Source of the DNA: Clostridia bacterium
Lineage (GTDB): Bacteria; Bacillota; Clostridia; Oscillospirales; Acutalibacteraceae
Direction of reading: 5' to 3'
NCBI GenBank assembly: GCA_017560255.1
Contig: JAFYOI010000055.1
Coordinates: forward strand, 306,197-370,196
Length of the DNA: 64,000 nucleotides
Shown here: one piece after another, positions 1 through 10,227 of the stretch
How positions within the stretch are numbered: position 1 is the stretch's first letter
Layout: the number at the start of each line of letters is the position of its first letter
Program-made: the position numbers and the translations under genes
Notes under the pieces: generated by a model
Database searches by the model: none
Told to the model about the DNA's origin: nothing
What the model saw: only the letters and a program-made list of their open reading frames with translations

Positions 1-1555
1 TTCTTGCAATCTTTGATGCACGCTCAATATCGTTTGACGCTCCTGTGGAAATATCACCGAGTATCAACGCCTCTGCAACACGTCCACCGAGGAGGACAAC
101 GATATTTTCAAGCATATGCTTCTTTGAAACGTAGTTTCTGTCTTCGCTCGGAATGGACATTGTGTAACCACCTGCCATTCCTCTCGGAATAATGGAAATC
201 TGGTGAACAGGGTCCTGAGTCGGTGAGTAGTAGGTTGCAACCGCATGACCTGCCTCATGGTATGAAACAAGTTTCTTTTCCTTATCGGTAATCTTTGCAG
301 ATTTTTTCTCAGTACCTGCAACAACTTTGATTGTCGCTTCTTCGATTTCATCCATTGTGATCGCTTTCAGGTCTTTACGAGCCGCAAGGAGAGCCGCCTC
401 ATTGAGAAGATTTTCAAGATCAGCGCCCGTAAATCCTGCCGTTGCGCCCGCAATCTTTTTGAGGTCAACGTCGGGAGCGAGAGGTTTGTTTTTAGCGTGA
501 AGTCTGAGAATTGACTCACGGCCTTTAATATCGGGACGACCGACAATTACCTGACGGTCAAAACGTCCCGGTCTCAGAAGTGCGGGATCAAGAATGTCGG
601 GGCGGTTTGTTGCGGCAATAATGATTACGCCTTCGTTAATTCCAAAACCGTCCATCTCAACGAGAAGCTGGTTAAGAGTCTGCTCACGCTCATCATGACC
701 GCCTCCCATACCTGCACCACGATGACGACCAACAGCATCAATCTCATCAATGAAAATGATTGACGGTGACGCCTTCTTTGCCTGCTGGAACAAATCTCTT
801 ACACGGGAAGCACCGACGCCAACAAACATCTCAACAAAGTCGGAACCCGAAATTGAGAAAAACGGAACTTTTGCTTCGCCTGCAACCGCTCTTGCAAGAA
901 GGGTTTTACCCGTTCCGGGAGGTCCGACAAGCAAAACGCCCTTAGGAATTCTTGCGCCAAGATCGTTGAACTTTGAAGGATTCTTCAAAAATTCTACAAT
1001 TTCGCGAAGTTCCTCTTTCTCCTCGTCAGCGCCCTCAACGTCAGAAAACGTTGTCTTGCGCTTTTCATCGGTTATCTGCTTTGTTTTAGCCTTACCGAAC
1101 TTCATAGCCTTGTCATCGCTGCTATTAATCTTACGTGTCATTACAAAGAACAGCACTATTGTAATGATAATCACCAGGATCGTCGGAAGAAATGACAGTA
1201 TCATTGAACCTGATCTGCCGGGTTCCCATTCTTCTTTAACCTGCAGATCTTTCTCAACGGTCTTGTTATACTCAGTTATATGGTCGTGAACGTCCTGAAG
1301 AAAAATGTTGACACTTGGCACGCTGTAACTTACTTTCTTCTCGGGCTCTGCTTTCAGAACATAAACAAGTTCGCCGTTTGATAAGTTAAGCGCATACTCC
1401 TTAACCTCGTCATTGAGAAACACCGATACGAGTTCCGAGTAACTCAACTTTTCCTCTTGTTCATCGCCGACAAGCATATAAATGCCTACAAGTACCACTA
1501 TCGCTACAACAAAGTATATCAGCACCGTAACAAGACCATTCTTTTTTGTCTTCAA
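1..1555 (-). CDS. ftsH: ATP-dependent zinc metalloprotease FtsH (3' end beyond window)
   Basis: Membrane-anchored AAA+ protease that extracts and degrades membrane and short-lived cytosolic proteins. I read it from a TTG start at 1555, because AAGGAGG (1564-1570, minus strand) lies at good spacing and no ATG fits better. Two membrane segments flank a short extracytoplasmic domain (about residues 8-28 and 118-140). They are followed by the AAA module with Walker A GPPGTGKT (about residue 208), [11 protein letters not shown], and the second region of homology with [17 protein letters not shown]. The zinc site HEAGH is near residue 429. The gene leaves the window after about 518 codons, so roughly the last 100 residues are missing. 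It is the last visible gene of the minus-strand rnj-to-ftsH run, 18 bp after tilS. Confidence 0.97.
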   Translation of the reverse strand, partial: MKTKKNGLVTVLIYFVVAIVVLVGIYMLVGDEQEEKLSYSELVSVFLNDEVKEYALNLSNGELVYVLKAEPEKKVSYSVPSVNIFLQDVHDHITEYNKTVEKDLQVKEEWEPGRSGSMILSFLPTILVIIITIVLFFVMTRKINSSDDKAMKFGKAKTKQITDEKRKTTFSDVEGADEEKEELREIVEFLKNPSKFNDLGARIPKGVLLVGPPGTGKTLLARAVAGEAKVPFFSISGSDFVEMFVGVGASRVRDLFQQAKKASPSIIFIDEIDAVGRHRGAGMGGGHDEREQTLNQLLVEMDGFGINEGVIIIAATNRPDILDPALLRPGRFDRQVIVGRPDIKGRESILRLHAKNKPLAPDVDLKKIAGATAGFTGADLENLLNEAALLAARKDLKAITMDEIEEATIKVVAGTEKKSAKITDKEKKLVSYHEAGHAVATYYSPTQDPVHQISIIPRGMAGGYTMSIPSEDRNYVSKKHMLENIVVLLGGRVAEALILGDISTGASNDIERASKIAR

Positions 1556-1573
1556 ATTTTATTCCTCCTTATG

Positions 1574-2923
1574 TTATAAGTCTTCGGATTCAATAACCAA
1601 AACTTGTTTTGTCGTTTCAGATATGCTTACTCTTTCCGCAACCCCAAACCCTTGCAACCAGACGATTCCGCCATCATCGCAGAGCATAAGAACACGACTA
1701 CGAACGGCAGTTGGCAGTTTGGATTCATTGAACAATTTTTTTAACTTTTTTGTACATTTTCTGCCGCTGAGGCATATCTCGTCTCCAAAAATTCTGTTCC
1801 TAAAAAAGAGTTTGCCATTTATCTTATCATAATCAAATGTATTTTTTAAGTGTTTTTTGAAATTTTTATGATTTTTTTTAAAATCTTCTGCCGCTACAAG
1901 CGAAGCGCACACTTTACCCAAAGGAGTTTCGTTTTCTCCAACGATAAAATCATAACTGAATGTTGAAAACGCCTCTTCATAAACAGGATTGAAAATCAAT
2001 CTGCCATTTCTTACCTCACAGACGTTTTTCTTAGGCAAAACTGTCGCACCGTAACCGTTTGTAATAAGTTTATCAACCGCCAGAGAATGAACGTCCTCAA
2101 GAATTATTCCACAAACTTCCCTTGTTATAATTGATATTGCCCGCATTCTTATCGGCGTTGGGGCAACCAGGAGTGTATTCACACTAAAGCCGCCTGCGCG
2201 ACGTGAAGAATCCACAAGCGATAAAGCCTCCGACCGCAAAAATTCATCGTCAGCAATATTGTTTTTTATCATTCTTAATACCGTTTTGTAAAGTGATGGA
2301 TTAAGTTCAAGTAATTTCGGAACAACGTCAAGACGCACTATATTACGGTTATAGTCCCTTGTATCGTTGGAACTGTCATTTACAAAACTGAGATCGTTGT
2401 CGCGGCAATACTGCTCTATCTCAGACCTTGTGCATTCAATAAGCGGGCGGATAATATTTCCCCTGACCGCAGAGATTCCGCAAAGACCGTGAAGCCCCGT
2501 ACCGCGCGCAATATTGAGGATAATCGTTTCAAGGCTGTCGCTCAAGGTATGTGCAGTTGCAATAAGACAATTATCAGTGCATAAGGAACGAAAGAACTCA
2601 TAGCGTATCTGACGCCCGCATTCTTCCTGTCCGACTCCCCTTTTCTTTGCTTCTGCATTAACGTCAGTCCGCAATACGTTGAGCGGAACACCAAGCCCGT
2701 CACACAATGAACGGACAAAAATTTCATCACGTTCAGACTCATCACCGCGAAGCATATGATTTACATGCGCGGCGCACACTTCATAGCCAAACCGCTCACG
2801 TTGTGAAATCAGAAAATGCAATAACGCCACGGAATCCGCTCCACCCGACAAACCAACAATAATCCTCTCTGCCTTATCAAACATATTATGATTTTGGGCT
2901 GTTTCGAGAGCCTTATTCTTCAT
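1574..2923 (-). CDS. tilS: tRNA(Ile)-lysidine synthase TilS
   Basis: ATP-dependent enzyme that converts C34 of the CAU-anticodon tRNA-Ile to lysidine, so that it reads AUA. The PP-loop motif SGGADS lies at residues 26-31, followed by the adenylation domain with HTLSDSLET and RGTGLHGLCGI, then a C-terminal substrate-binding region; 449 residues is normal. The reading frame is open up to 3016, but I place the start at 2923. There TGGAG stands about 9 bases upstream and the protein begins MKNKALE. This gives an 11-bp overlap with the end of dnaB, suggesting coupled translation. The downstream neighbour is ftsH, a common tilS-(hpt)-ftsH arrangement; hpt is about 30 kb away here. Confidence 0.93.
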   Translation of the reverse strand: MKNKALETAQNHNMFDKAERIIVGLSGGADSVALLHFLISQRERFGYEVCAAHVNHMLRGDESERDEIFVRSLCDGLGVPLNVLRTDVNAEAKKRGVGQEECGRQIRYEFFRSLCTDNCLIATAHTLSDSLETIILNIARGTGLHGLCGISAVRGNIIRPLIECTRSEIEQYCRDNDLSFVNDSSNDTRDYNRNIVRLDVVPKLLELNPSLYKTVLRMIKNNIADDEFLRSEALSLVDSSRRAGGFSVNTLLVAPTPIRMRAISIITREVCGIILEDVHSLAVDKLITNGYGATVLPKKNVCEVRNGRLIFNPVYEEAFSTFSYDFIVGENETPLGKVCASLVAAEDFKKNHKNFKKHLKNTFDYDKINGKLFFRNRIFGDEICLSGRKCTKKLKKLFNESKLPTAVRSRVLMLCDDGGIVWLQGFGVAERVSISETTKQVLVIESEDL

Positions 2924-4286
2924 CACGCACACGCTCCACAGCAGTAAACCTTGTAAACTGCGGCTCAAAGTGTAAATCAATTGTGATAGTGCCGCCGTGT
3001 CTGTTCTTTTCAACACCGAGTTGAGCGGAGTTCTGATCTAACTCAACGCCCTCCTTGGCATCGTTTTTATAATAAGCCTCACGATAAAGCAACATAACGA
3101 TATCAGCATCCTGCTCAATTGAACCCGATTCTCTCAAGTCCGAAAGTTGCGGTTTATGTGATTTACCACGTGTTTCAAGTCCTCTGGACAACTGTGAACA
3201 AGTGATAACGGGGATTCTCAAATCCTTTGCCATAAGTTTAAGGTTTCTTGTAATTTCAGAAACTTCCTGAACACGATTGCCATCGTACTTTCCACCCGAT
3301 TTCATAAGTTGCAGGTAGTCGATAATAACAAGGTCAACGTCGCCAAGGCGTCTTATCTTTGCTTTCATTTCCTGCGCGGTTGTATTCGCAGTATCGTCAA
3401 GATAAATCTCACAACCCGCAAACGCTGTCATAGCGTGGGAAAGTCTTACCCATTCGTCATCATTAAGTTCGCCCGTTCTCATTTTTGAACTTGGAATTCT
3501 TGCCTCCGACGACAAAAGTCTTTGCGCAAGTTGTTCTTTACTCATTTCCAACGAGAAAAACAAAACTTTCTTCTTTGCAAGCATACCGACGTTTCGGCAC
3601 AGATTGAGTGCAAAACTCGTTTTACCCATACCGGGACGAGCACCGATTACTATAAGGTCGGATTTATGCAAGCCTGTGATAACTTTATCCAGAGTTGAAA
3701 AGCCTGTCGGTACACCGAGATACTCCTCTTTATTGGGAGAATTGAGTTTATTGAGAGTATCAAGCACGTCCGATGAAATAACGTCGGACAAACGAGTCGG
3801 GCCTTCGGACTTCTTGCCCTGACGAAGATCATAAATCTTCTGTTCAGCAAATTCGAGCAGTTCATTTGCATCCGCTCCCGCATCGGAAGCAGACTTCATA
3901 ACATTCCTTGAAATACTGACAAGTTCACGCAAATAAAACTTTTCAAGAACAATTCTTATATAATTTTCTACGTTTTCAACGGATGGCACCATCTGAGCAA
4001 GGTTGAACAGATAGTTCTTGCCACTTGCGTCATCATATACACCGTCTCTTTTAAGATGGTCAAGGATAACAACGGGGTCAATATTAACACCCTGCGAATC
4101 CAGAACCTTTATAACACCGAAAATAGACTTATGCTGCGGAATATAAAAATGATCTGCTTTAAGATGGAGCAAAACCGATTTTATACATGCAGGATCAATC
4201 AGCACACATCCAAGTACCGCCTGCTCCGCTTCAAGACTATACGGCACATCCACCGAATCAATCGGCAAAAATACACTCTCAGCCAT
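2913..4286 (-). CDS. dnaB: replicative DNA helicase DnaB (DnaC of Bacillus)
   Basis: Hexameric 5'-3' helicase that unwinds DNA at the replication fork. The N-terminal DnaB/primase-interaction domain (about residues 12-115) is followed by a linker and the RecA-like C-terminal ATPase. Walker A GARPGMGKTS is at about 215-224, Walker B DLVIIDYLQLM near 320, and the conserved SQLSRGLE and DLRESGSIEQDADIV motifs follow. Length of 457 residues is typical and no intein is present. It sits 20 bp downstream of rplI in the classic gdpP-rplI-dnaB order of Firmicutes, and its 3' end overlaps tilS. Confidence 0.97.
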   Translation of the reverse strand: MAESVFLPIDSVDVPYSLEAEQAVLGCVLIDPACIKSVLLHLKADHFYIPQHKSIFGVIKVLDSQGVNIDPVVILDHLKRDGVYDDASGKNYLFNLAQMVPSVENVENYIRIVLEKFYLRELVSISRNVMKSASDAGADANELLEFAEQKIYDLRQGKKSEGPTRLSDVISSDVLDTLNKLNSPNKEEYLGVPTGFSTLDKVITGLHKSDLIVIGARPGMGKTSFALNLCRNVGMLAKKKVLFFSLEMSKEQLAQRLLSSEARIPSSKMRTGELNDDEWVRLSHAMTAFAGCEIYLDDTANTTAQEMKAKIRRLGDVDLVIIDYLQLMKSGGKYDGNRVQEVSEITRNLKLMAKDLRIPVITCSQLSRGLETRGKSHKPQLSDLRESGSIEQDADIVMLLYREAYYKNDAKEGVELDQNSAQLGVEKNRHGGTITIDLHFEPQFTRFTAVERVRDEE

Positions 4287-4306
4287 AATTACCCTCGACT
4301 TTTTAT

Positions 4307-4747
4307 TTACTCGCCAACCTGTACGTTAATCTTTGCAGTAACGCCCTGCGGGAATTTAACCTCCGCCTCATACGTTCCGAAATTCTTTATATCGGCAACT
4401 TCAATCTTACGCTTATCAACCGCGATTGCATACTGGCTCTTAATGCCCTCGGAAATTTCCTTTGAAGTTACAGAGCCAAAAAGTTTACCGTTCTGTCCCG
4501 CTTTGGCGGTAATTTTTACCGTCTTGCCGCTCAATTTTGCCGCATTTTCTTTTGCAAGAATAAGTTCCTGCTCTAAGCGGTAACGCTCAGAGTCCTGCTT
4601 TGATTTCATCTCACCGAGCGCACCCGCAGTTGCTTCGATAGCAAGGCCCCTCGGGAAAAGGAAATTTCTTGCATATCCGTCGGATACCGTTACCAACGTG
4701 CCTTTTTTACCGATGCTCTTAACATCTTCCTTAAGAATAACTTTCAT
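4307..4747 (-). CDS. rplI: 50S ribosomal protein L9
   Basis: L9 binds 23S rRNA near the L1 stalk and projects from the ribosome. The N-terminal signature runs from [13 protein letters not shown] to the RNA-binding NFLFPRGLA (residues 1-38). A long charged connecting helix (about 42-75) and a C-terminal domain with SVTSKEI follow; 146 residues is standard. The start at 4747 is preceded by GGAGGG. It lies 14 bp after gdpP and 20 bp before dnaB in the same operon. Confidence 0.97.
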   Translation of the reverse strand: MKVILKEDVKSIGKKGTLVTVSDGYARNFLFPRGLAIEATAGALGEMKSKQDSERYRLEQELILAKENAAKLSGKTVKITAKAGQNGKLFGSVTSKEISEGIKSQYAIAVDKRKIEVADIKNFGTYEAEVKFPQGVTAKINVQVGE

Positions 4748-4761
4748 TTATTAACCCTCCG

Positions 4762-6723
4762 TTAACTCAAATCTGAGACATATCCACCTATCGCTGCAAA
4801 CAGCATTTGTTTAGCCTGCGCCATAGAATCGGTTTTAATCTGAGCAGCCGCCATTGTCTGATGTCCGCCGCCACCCATTTTTTCCATAATAAGTTGAACG
4901 TTCACGTCACCGAGTGAACGAGCCGAGATATTGATTGTCGGCCCAGCCGCATAAAGTACAAAAGACGCCTTTACACCCTCTATATTCAGCATTTCGTCCG
5001 CCGCCTGCGACGATACGACTCTTATGTTCGGAATTTCAAACTCAACGGTTGAAACCGCATAATCATCAACAACCTGTGCGCTTGAAACAATCTTGTTTTT
5101 GTCACGGTAATTTTCCATTGTGCTTGCAAACAGACGCCTTACGGTTATGGTATCAACACCGTTTGAGCGTAGGTATGCCGCCGCTTCAAACGTACGCACG
5201 CCTGTGCGCAAAGCGAAGTTTCTTGTATCAAGCATAATACCCGAAAGCAACGCTTCCGCCTGAATTTTTCCGACAAGTTGTTTCGGCCCCATATACTGAA
5301 GAATTTCAGCAACCATCTCACAAGTTGAAGACGATGACGGTTCGTGATAAAACTCCTCTGCATCATCAATATGTCCAACAACTTTTCTATGATGATCTAT
5401 AACGACAATACGAGAACATTTTTCGTAAAGTTCGTCCGATTCGAGCAGATTTCTGATATGTGTATCCACAACAATCAGAAGCGTTTTATCCGTAACCATC
5501 TCCATCGCTTGTTCGGGTGTGATAATCATATCACCAAGACCGTTATCATCAAGCATAGTGACTAAAGGAGTTGCAAGAGACGTTTCTCTGCGGATAGCGA
5601 TAAATGCCTCTTTACCGAGAGCACGCGATGCACTACACATCGCTACACACGCGCCAACTGAGTCAAGGTCGGAAAATTTATGACCCATAGTTATTACGCG
5701 GTCACTACCCTCTATGAGTTTCTTTATCTTGGAAGCAACGACTCTCGTCCTCATCTTCGTTCTCTTTTCAACGCCTCTTGAAATACCGCCGTAGAATTCA
5801 AACGTATCCTCGTTCTTCACAGCCGCCTGGTCACCGCCTCTGCCGAGAGCCATATCAAACGCTTGGCGTGCCGCATCATCACACTCAACGAGCGTTTTAC
5901 CCTTACCGATGCCGATTGAAAGCGTTGCCGTGCTTGTTTCGTTATACTTAAACTCACGAACACGGTCAAGAATTTCAAAACGTTTTGCAACAATTTCCTT
6001 ATATTGACGCTCCTCGACGATACAGATAAATCTGGTCGTGTCCGTCTTTCTCATAAGTCCGTTATTTTCAGCCGCCCAGGTTTCAAGCAAGTTCTCAACT
6101 GCGCCGTGATAACCCGCCTTTTCGCTATCTCTGAGATTTGAGGTTTCATCAATTCCATCAACGTTGATTAACATTACAACGGGGCGGCTCAGTTCGTACT
6201 CTTTTGAAATTTGCTTAACCTGCGTTTTATCGATAAAGTAGTAGATGTATAAATCATTTTTTGAGGAATACACAGCGTTTTTGATTACGGAATAATTCTT
6301 ACCGCCATAATCTGTATCGACGCGCTCCTCTTCAGGAATTTCGTTAGCGCGTTTAGCACCAAAAAATTGTGAAATGTTATTATCGGTAAGTTCAAAACCA
6401 AGCATTACGTCTTCGGCAAACAACGCATTAAACCAAACTATGTTGCCGTCCTCATCGGAAATTATAATAGGCAAAGGAAATTTAGTCATAGCGTATTTAT
6501 CGGAAGCATCCAGAGTTTTTGCAACTTTGTCCATATTCTTTACATTTACAAGATATCTTGTTCTATACAGATAATATCCCAAAAAGCCAAGCGCAAGCAA
6601 AATCAATACGGATATTACAACAAAAGGTTTGTTGAATCCCGACATTATCGCTATTGCAAGACACTCGATAACAACCACAACAAACAGAATAATCGCATAT
6701 AACTGATTGCTGATTTTTTTCAC
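4762..6723 (-). CDS. gdpP: cyclic-di-AMP phosphodiesterase GdpP (DHH/DHHA1)
   Basis: Membrane enzyme that hydrolyses c-di-AMP to pApA. Two N-terminal membrane segments (about residues 5-50) are followed by a PAS-like region and a degenerate GGDEF domain that lacks an intact GGDEF motif. The DHH phosphodiesterase domain has motif I HKFSDLDSVGA, VVDTH, and VVIDHHRK, and the DHHA1 end has GGGGHQ. An ATG-initiated frame is open to 6750, but I choose GTG at 6723 because GGAGGT stands 6 bases before it while the ATG has no Shine-Dalgarno. This gives 653 residues, normal for GdpP. It is 30 bp downstream of the RNase J gene and upstream of rplI, so probably cotranscribed. Confidence 0.94.
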   Translation of the reverse strand: MKKISNQLYAIILFVVVVIECLAIAIMSGFNKPFVVISVLILLALGFLGYYLYRTRYLVNVKNMDKVAKTLDASDKYAMTKFPLPIIISDEDGNIVWFNALFAEDVMLGFELTDNNISQFFGAKRANEIPEEERVDTDYGGKNYSVIKNAVYSSKNDLYIYYFIDKTQVKQISKEYELSRPVVMLINVDGIDETSNLRDSEKAGYHGAVENLLETWAAENNGLMRKTDTTRFICIVEERQYKEIVAKRFEILDRVREFKYNETSTATLSIGIGKGKTLVECDDAARQAFDMALGRGGDQAAVKNEDTFEFYGGISRGVEKRTKMRTRVVASKIKKLIEGSDRVITMGHKFSDLDSVGACVAMCSASRALGKEAFIAIRRETSLATPLVTMLDDNGLGDMIITPEQAMEMVTDKTLLIVVDTHIRNLLESDELYEKCSRIVVIDHHRKVVGHIDDAEEFYHEPSSSSTCEMVAEILQYMGPKQLVGKIQAEALLSGIMLDTRNFALRTGVRTFEAAAYLRSNGVDTITVRRLFASTMENYRDKNKIVSSAQVVDDYAVSTVEFEIPNIRVVSSQAADEMLNIEGVKASFVLYAAGPTINISARSLGDVNVQLIMEKMGGGGHQTMAAAQIKTDSMAQAKQMLFAAIGGYVSDLS

Positions 6724-6753
6724 ACTACCACCTCCGTAAAAGAGTTTCAAAAA

Positions 6754-8535
6754 TTAAATATCCATAATTATTGGCAAAACCATAGGACTTCTCTTAGTGC
6801 GCTCATACATCATTTTTGCCACCTCATCCTTGATTCTGTTTTTCATAACGTTTCTGTCGGAGTATCCGCCACCGATATAACTTTCGAGAATACGTGAAGC
6901 AAGTCGGCGAGCATCTTCAATAAGATGTTCCGCCTCCTTTACGTAAACGAATCCCCTTGAAATAACCTCGGGGCCCGCAACAACAACACCGCTCTCCTGG
7001 TCAACTGTTGCGACAACGACGATGATTCCATCCTGTGCAAGATGCTTTCTGTCACGTAAAACTACGCTGCCAACGTCACCGACACCGTAACCGTCGACAA
7101 GCACTCTGCCCGCAGGCACGGTATTCACAAGTGCTATGCCGCTCTTTTTAACTTCAACGACAAAACCATTGTCACCGATTATGACGTTCTTTTCGGGAAT
7201 ACCCATTCCCTGAGCAAGTTCAGCGTGCTTTCTAAGATGCTTCTGCTCACCGTGTACGGGAATAAAATATTTTGGCTTTACAAGCGAGAGCATAAGTTTC
7301 TGCTCCTCCTGACAAGCGTGACCCGAAACGTGAATATCGTGAATCCTTTCATAAACCACTTCTGCACCGAGTTTCATAAGCTCATTTACAACTTTACTTA
7401 CCATTTTCTCATTTCCCGGAATAGGTGTTGCAGAAATGATAACGCAATCCTGCGGCGTAATCTCTATTTTTCTGTGGTCTGAAAATGCCATTCTTGAAAG
7501 CGCGGACAGTGGCTCGCCCTGACTACCCGTAGTTATGATTGTAACCTTTTCCGGTGGGAAACGATTTACCATATCAAGACTTACAAGCGTATTATCGGGA
7601 ATTTTAAGATAACCGAGTTCAGTACCGACCGCAACGGAATTCTCAAGACTTCTGCCCGAAACCGCAACTTTTCTTTTATGAGCAACGCTTGTATCAATAA
7701 CCTGCTGAATTCTGTGCACGTTTGAAGCAAAAGTTGCAACGATAATTCTCTTATCATCTGCTTTTGAGAAAAGTCTGTCAAAAGTTTCACCAACTTTGCG
7801 TTCGGACATACTGTAACCGGGACGTTCCGCATTCGTTGAATCGGACAAAAGGGCAAGCACCCCTTTATTTCCCAATTCGCCAAAACGTGCAAGATCTATA
7901 ACTTCTCCGTCAATAGGCGTTGTATCAATCTTAAAGTCACCCGTCTGTACAACAACACCCGCGGGAGATTTGATTGCCAAAGCAACCGAATCAGGAATTG
8001 AGTGTGTTACTCTGATAAACTCAATATCAAAACAACCAAGCGACACGGTATCACCCGGTTTTACAACGTTGAGAGAAGTCGATCTCAGAAGTTCGTGCTC
8101 GCGCAATTTGCCTTCAAGCAGGCCGAGTGTAAATTTTGTGCCGTAAATCGGAACGTTCAACGTTTTGAGAAGATAAGGTAAACCACCGATATGATCCTCG
8201 TGACCGTGAGTAAGAACAATGCCGCGTATCTTATCGGCATTTCTCTCAATATAAGTAAAGTCCGGTATTACGAGATCAACGCCCAAAAGTTCCGGTTCAG
8301 GAAAAAGCATTCCACAATCGACGATGAACATATCATCCCCGCACTCATAAAGCGTAATATTCTTTCCAACCTCGTTTATACCGCCGAGAAACGCTATTCT
8401 GAGCGGAACGGCGGGTTTCTTTACTCTCTCCACACGTTTTTTTGCGGGCGATCTTTTCTTTGATGACGAACTTGTGCTCTTCGATTGCTTTGAGTGTGTT
8501 TTCGTCTCTTTTTTATTTGACTTATTATTAGCCAT
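6754..8535 (-). CDS. rnj: ribonuclease J
   Basis: Metallo-beta-lactamase/beta-CASP ribonuclease with endo- and 5'-3' exonuclease activity in mRNA decay and rRNA maturation. The metal site HGHEDH is at residues 110-115, with downstream DSTNAERPG, TGSQGEP and SGHA motifs of the beta-CASP fold. The start at 8535 follows GGAGG (8541-8545, minus strand); the open frame further upstream has no support. The first ~40 residues are a Ser/Lys/Arg-rich basic tail, probably disordered. Only one RNase J gene is visible, so J1 versus J2 cannot be assigned. It is the first gene of the minus-strand operon ending in ftsH. Confidence 0.95.
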   Translation of the reverse strand: MANNKSNKKETKTHSKQSKSTSSSSKKRSPAKKRVERVKKPAVPLRIAFLGGINEVGKNITLYECGDDMFIVDCGMLFPEPELLGVDLVIPDFTYIERNADKIRGIVLTHGHEDHIGGLPYLLKTLNVPIYGTKFTLGLLEGKLREHELLRSTSLNVVKPGDTVSLGCFDIEFIRVTHSIPDSVALAIKSPAGVVVQTGDFKIDTTPIDGEVIDLARFGELGNKGVLALLSDSTNAERPGYSMSERKVGETFDRLFSKADDKRIIVATFASNVHRIQQVIDTSVAHKRKVAVSGRSLENSVAVGTELGYLKIPDNTLVSLDMVNRFPPEKVTIITTGSQGEPLSALSRMAFSDHRKIEITPQDCVIISATPIPGNEKMVSKVVNELMKLGAEVVYERIHDIHVSGHACQEEQKLMLSLVKPKYFIPVHGEQKHLRKHAELAQGMGIPEKNVIIGDNGFVVEVKKSGIALVNTVPAGRVLVDGYGVGDVGSVVLRDRKHLAQDGIIVVVATVDQESGVVVAGPEVISRGFVYVKEAEHLIEDARRLASRILESYIGGGYSDRNVMKNRIKDEVAKMMYERTKRSPMVLPIIMDI

Positions 8536-8618
8536 ATTAACCTCCGTTTTCAGTATACAACAACGTTCGCAAGCCTCTGCCAAGCCGCGAAAAAAGTCGT
8601 CGGGTAATTCAATTTTGA

Positions 8619-8646
8619 TATATATAAACGAACATATACAAGACAA
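8619..8646 (-). promoter_or_regulatory. candidate sigma-A promoter for the rnj-ftsH operon
   Basis: On the minus strand, TTGTCT (8641-8646) is separated by 16 bases from TATATA (8619-8624), about 85 bases before the rnj start. The surrounding 8536-8895 gap is otherwise AT-rich with no further gene. Assignment is by consensus match only. Confidence 0.45.
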
Positions 8647-8848
8647 TATAAATTATAAATAATTATATATAAATACAAATATCATTTACGTATTGTATTA
8701 TTTTACTATTTATTCCCTCCATTGTCAATAGATATATCATCGCAAAAAAGCCTCCTCTCAAATATATAGCGTTAATCAGTCCGTTTTATTATTGGCAAAT
8801 TATCGTAAATTAATCTTTACCAGAATTTGCGGGCATAATATTTTATCA

Positions 8849-8877
8849 TTGACATTACGTCGTAGTTTTGTTATTTT
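8849..8877 (+). promoter_or_regulatory. candidate promoter for the RNase HI/hydrolase fusion gene
   Basis: TTGACA at 8849-8854, a 17-base spacer, then TATTTT at 8872-8877, about 20-30 bases before the coding start. The -35 is perfect and the -10 is weak. The short leader leaves little room for 5' regulation. Confidence 0.5.
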
Positions 8878-8895
8878 CATATTATCGATGAACGG

Positions 8896-9903
8896 ATGGT
8901 GATTATTTTGGATAATCTCAAAAAAGTTGAAATATTTACCGACGGCGCGTGCTCGGGAAATCCCGGTGCAGGCGGTTGGGGTGCAATCATTCGATTTAAG
9001 GGGCACGAAAAGGAAATTTCAGGCGGTTGTCCCGACACAACCAACAACCGTATGGAATTAACTGCTGTAATAGAAGCACTCAAATGCCTTAAAGAAAAAT
9101 GTGACGTAACGATTTACAGTGATTCACAGTACTTCGTAAACGCGATGACAAAAGGCTGGGCTTTCTCCTGGAAAGCAAAAAACTGGCGCCGCTCGGGAAA
9201 TGAAAAGGTGCTTAACCCTGACCTTTGGCAAAACCTGCTTGATCTTTGGGAAAAACACAAAATTGAGGCAATATGGGTAAAAGGACACGCAGGTCATCCC
9301 GAAAACGAGCGTTGCGATGCGCTTGCTGTCGGTGAAATAAAAAAATTATCTGAGAATGGATTTTCACCTGAAAATGCGGATAAAATACTGGTTGTAATAG
9401 ATATGCAGAATGATTTTATAAACGGCACGCTCGGTACGAAAGAAGCCGAAAAAATCGTTGACTGCGTTAAAAGCAAAATAGAAAATTTTGACGGTGACGT
9501 TTTTTTTACAAGAGACACCCATTCGGAAGATTACCTTTCAACACAAGAAGGCAAAAAACTTCCCGTCACGCACTGCATAAAAGGTACGTCGGGTTGGGAA
9601 ATTCATCCCTTACTTGACAAGATCAGAGCGGATTTAAACTGCCCTGTTTTTGACAAAATTACATTCGGTTCCAAAGAACTTGCAGAACATCTTTGTCAAC
9701 TCAACAAAAAAAATCCTTTAAAAGAAATTGTGCTTATAGGACTTTGTACCGATATCTGTGTGATTTCTAACGCACTGACCATCAAAGCCTTCCTGCCCGA
9801 AGCAACAATTACCGTTGACTCATCATGTTGCGCAGGCGTTACTCCCGAGAGTCATCAGAATGCATTGAATGCAATGAAAATGTGTCAAATCAACGTCATT
9901 TAA
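8896..9903 (+). CDS. RNase HI fused to a nicotinamidase/isochorismatase-like cysteine hydrolase
   Basis: Two complete enzyme domains in one 335-residue frame. Residues 10-150 are RNase HI (cleaves RNA in RNA:DNA hybrids). They carry [11 protein letters not shown] (Asp16), NNRMELTA (Glu54), YSDSQ (Asp76), the basic KNWRR handle, and [14 protein letters not shown] (His131, Asp141), so all catalytic residues are present. Residues 160-335 form a cysteine hydrolase of the nicotinamidase/isochorismatase fold with DMQNDF (Asp169), FTRDTH, a candidate catalytic Lys254 and GLCTDICV (catalytic Cys288). The acid-lysine-cysteine triad looks intact, so NAD-salvage-type amide hydrolysis is plausible, but the substrate is unknown. 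An alternative TTG start lies at 8908 with GGTGAT before it. No frameshift is needed; this is a genuine fusion. Confidence 0.92.
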   Translation: MVIILDNLKKVEIFTDGACSGNPGAGGWGAIIRFKGHEKEISGGCPDTTNNRMELTAVIEALKCLKEKCDVTIYSDSQYFVNAMTKGWAFSWKAKNWRRSGNEKVLNPDLWQNLLDLWEKHKIEAIWVKGHAGHPENERCDALAVGEIKKLSENGFSPENADKILVVIDMQNDFINGTLGTKEAEKIVDCVKSKIENFDGDVFFTRDTHSEDYLSTQEGKKLPVTHCIKGTSGWEIHPLLDKIRADLNCPVFDKITFGSKELAEHLCQLNKKNPLKEIVLIGLCTDICVISNALTIKAFLPEATITVDSSCCAGVTPESHQNALNAMKMCQINVI

Positions 9904-9924
9904 AATTGAATGAATAAAATTTCT

Positions 9925-9958
9925 TGCTCCTGTACAAAATAGTACGGGAGCATTTTTT
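9925..9958 (+). terminator. rho-independent terminator
   Basis: An 11-bp stem (9925-9935 with 9942-9952, one G:U pair) and a 6-base loop are followed by a run of T, 22 bases after the fusion gene's stop. Confidence 0.9.
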
Positions 9959-10000
9959 ACCCTCCATCATTCTTTGTACTTTTTTAAGGAGTTGATATAA

Positions 10001-10210
10001 ATGTTAGACAAAATTGCATTGGCACTTACAATAGTCGGCGCAATCAACTGGGGAAGCATCGGTTTATTCCAGTTTGACATTGTCGCATGGCTTTTCGGCA
10101 GTCAAAGCGCAACAGTCAGCAGAATCCTCTACACTGTCATCGCTTTGGCAGGCGTTTGGTGCATCTCTTTGTTATTCCGCAGAGACGCTGTTGTCGAAAG
10201 ACATCGCTAA
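10001..10210 (+). CDS. DUF378-family small membrane protein
   Basis: A 69-residue protein with two hydrophobic segments (about residues 5-28 and 40-60). It shows the family pattern of LTIVGAINWG and LYTVIALAGVW, and ends in a short basic tail. This matches DUF378 (Bacillus YuzA-like), a widespread small membrane protein of unknown function. AAGGAG stands before the start. It is a stand-alone gene between two terminators, so it is probably transcribed on its own. Confidence 0.85.
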   Translation: MLDKIALALTIVGAINWGSIGLFQFDIVAWLFGSQSATVSRILYTVIALAGVWCISLLFRRDAVVERHR

Positions 10211-10227
10211 AATCCCTTACGATAAAT

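Noticed and set aside
750..1289. 179-codon plus-strand frame over ftsH
   Set aside because: It is antisense to the well-conserved FtsH ATPase coding sequence and has no ribosome site; ftsH fully explains the region.
4056..4583. 175-codon plus-strand frame across dnaB and rplI
   Set aside because: It crosses two confirmed genes on the other strand and shows no recognisable protein pattern.
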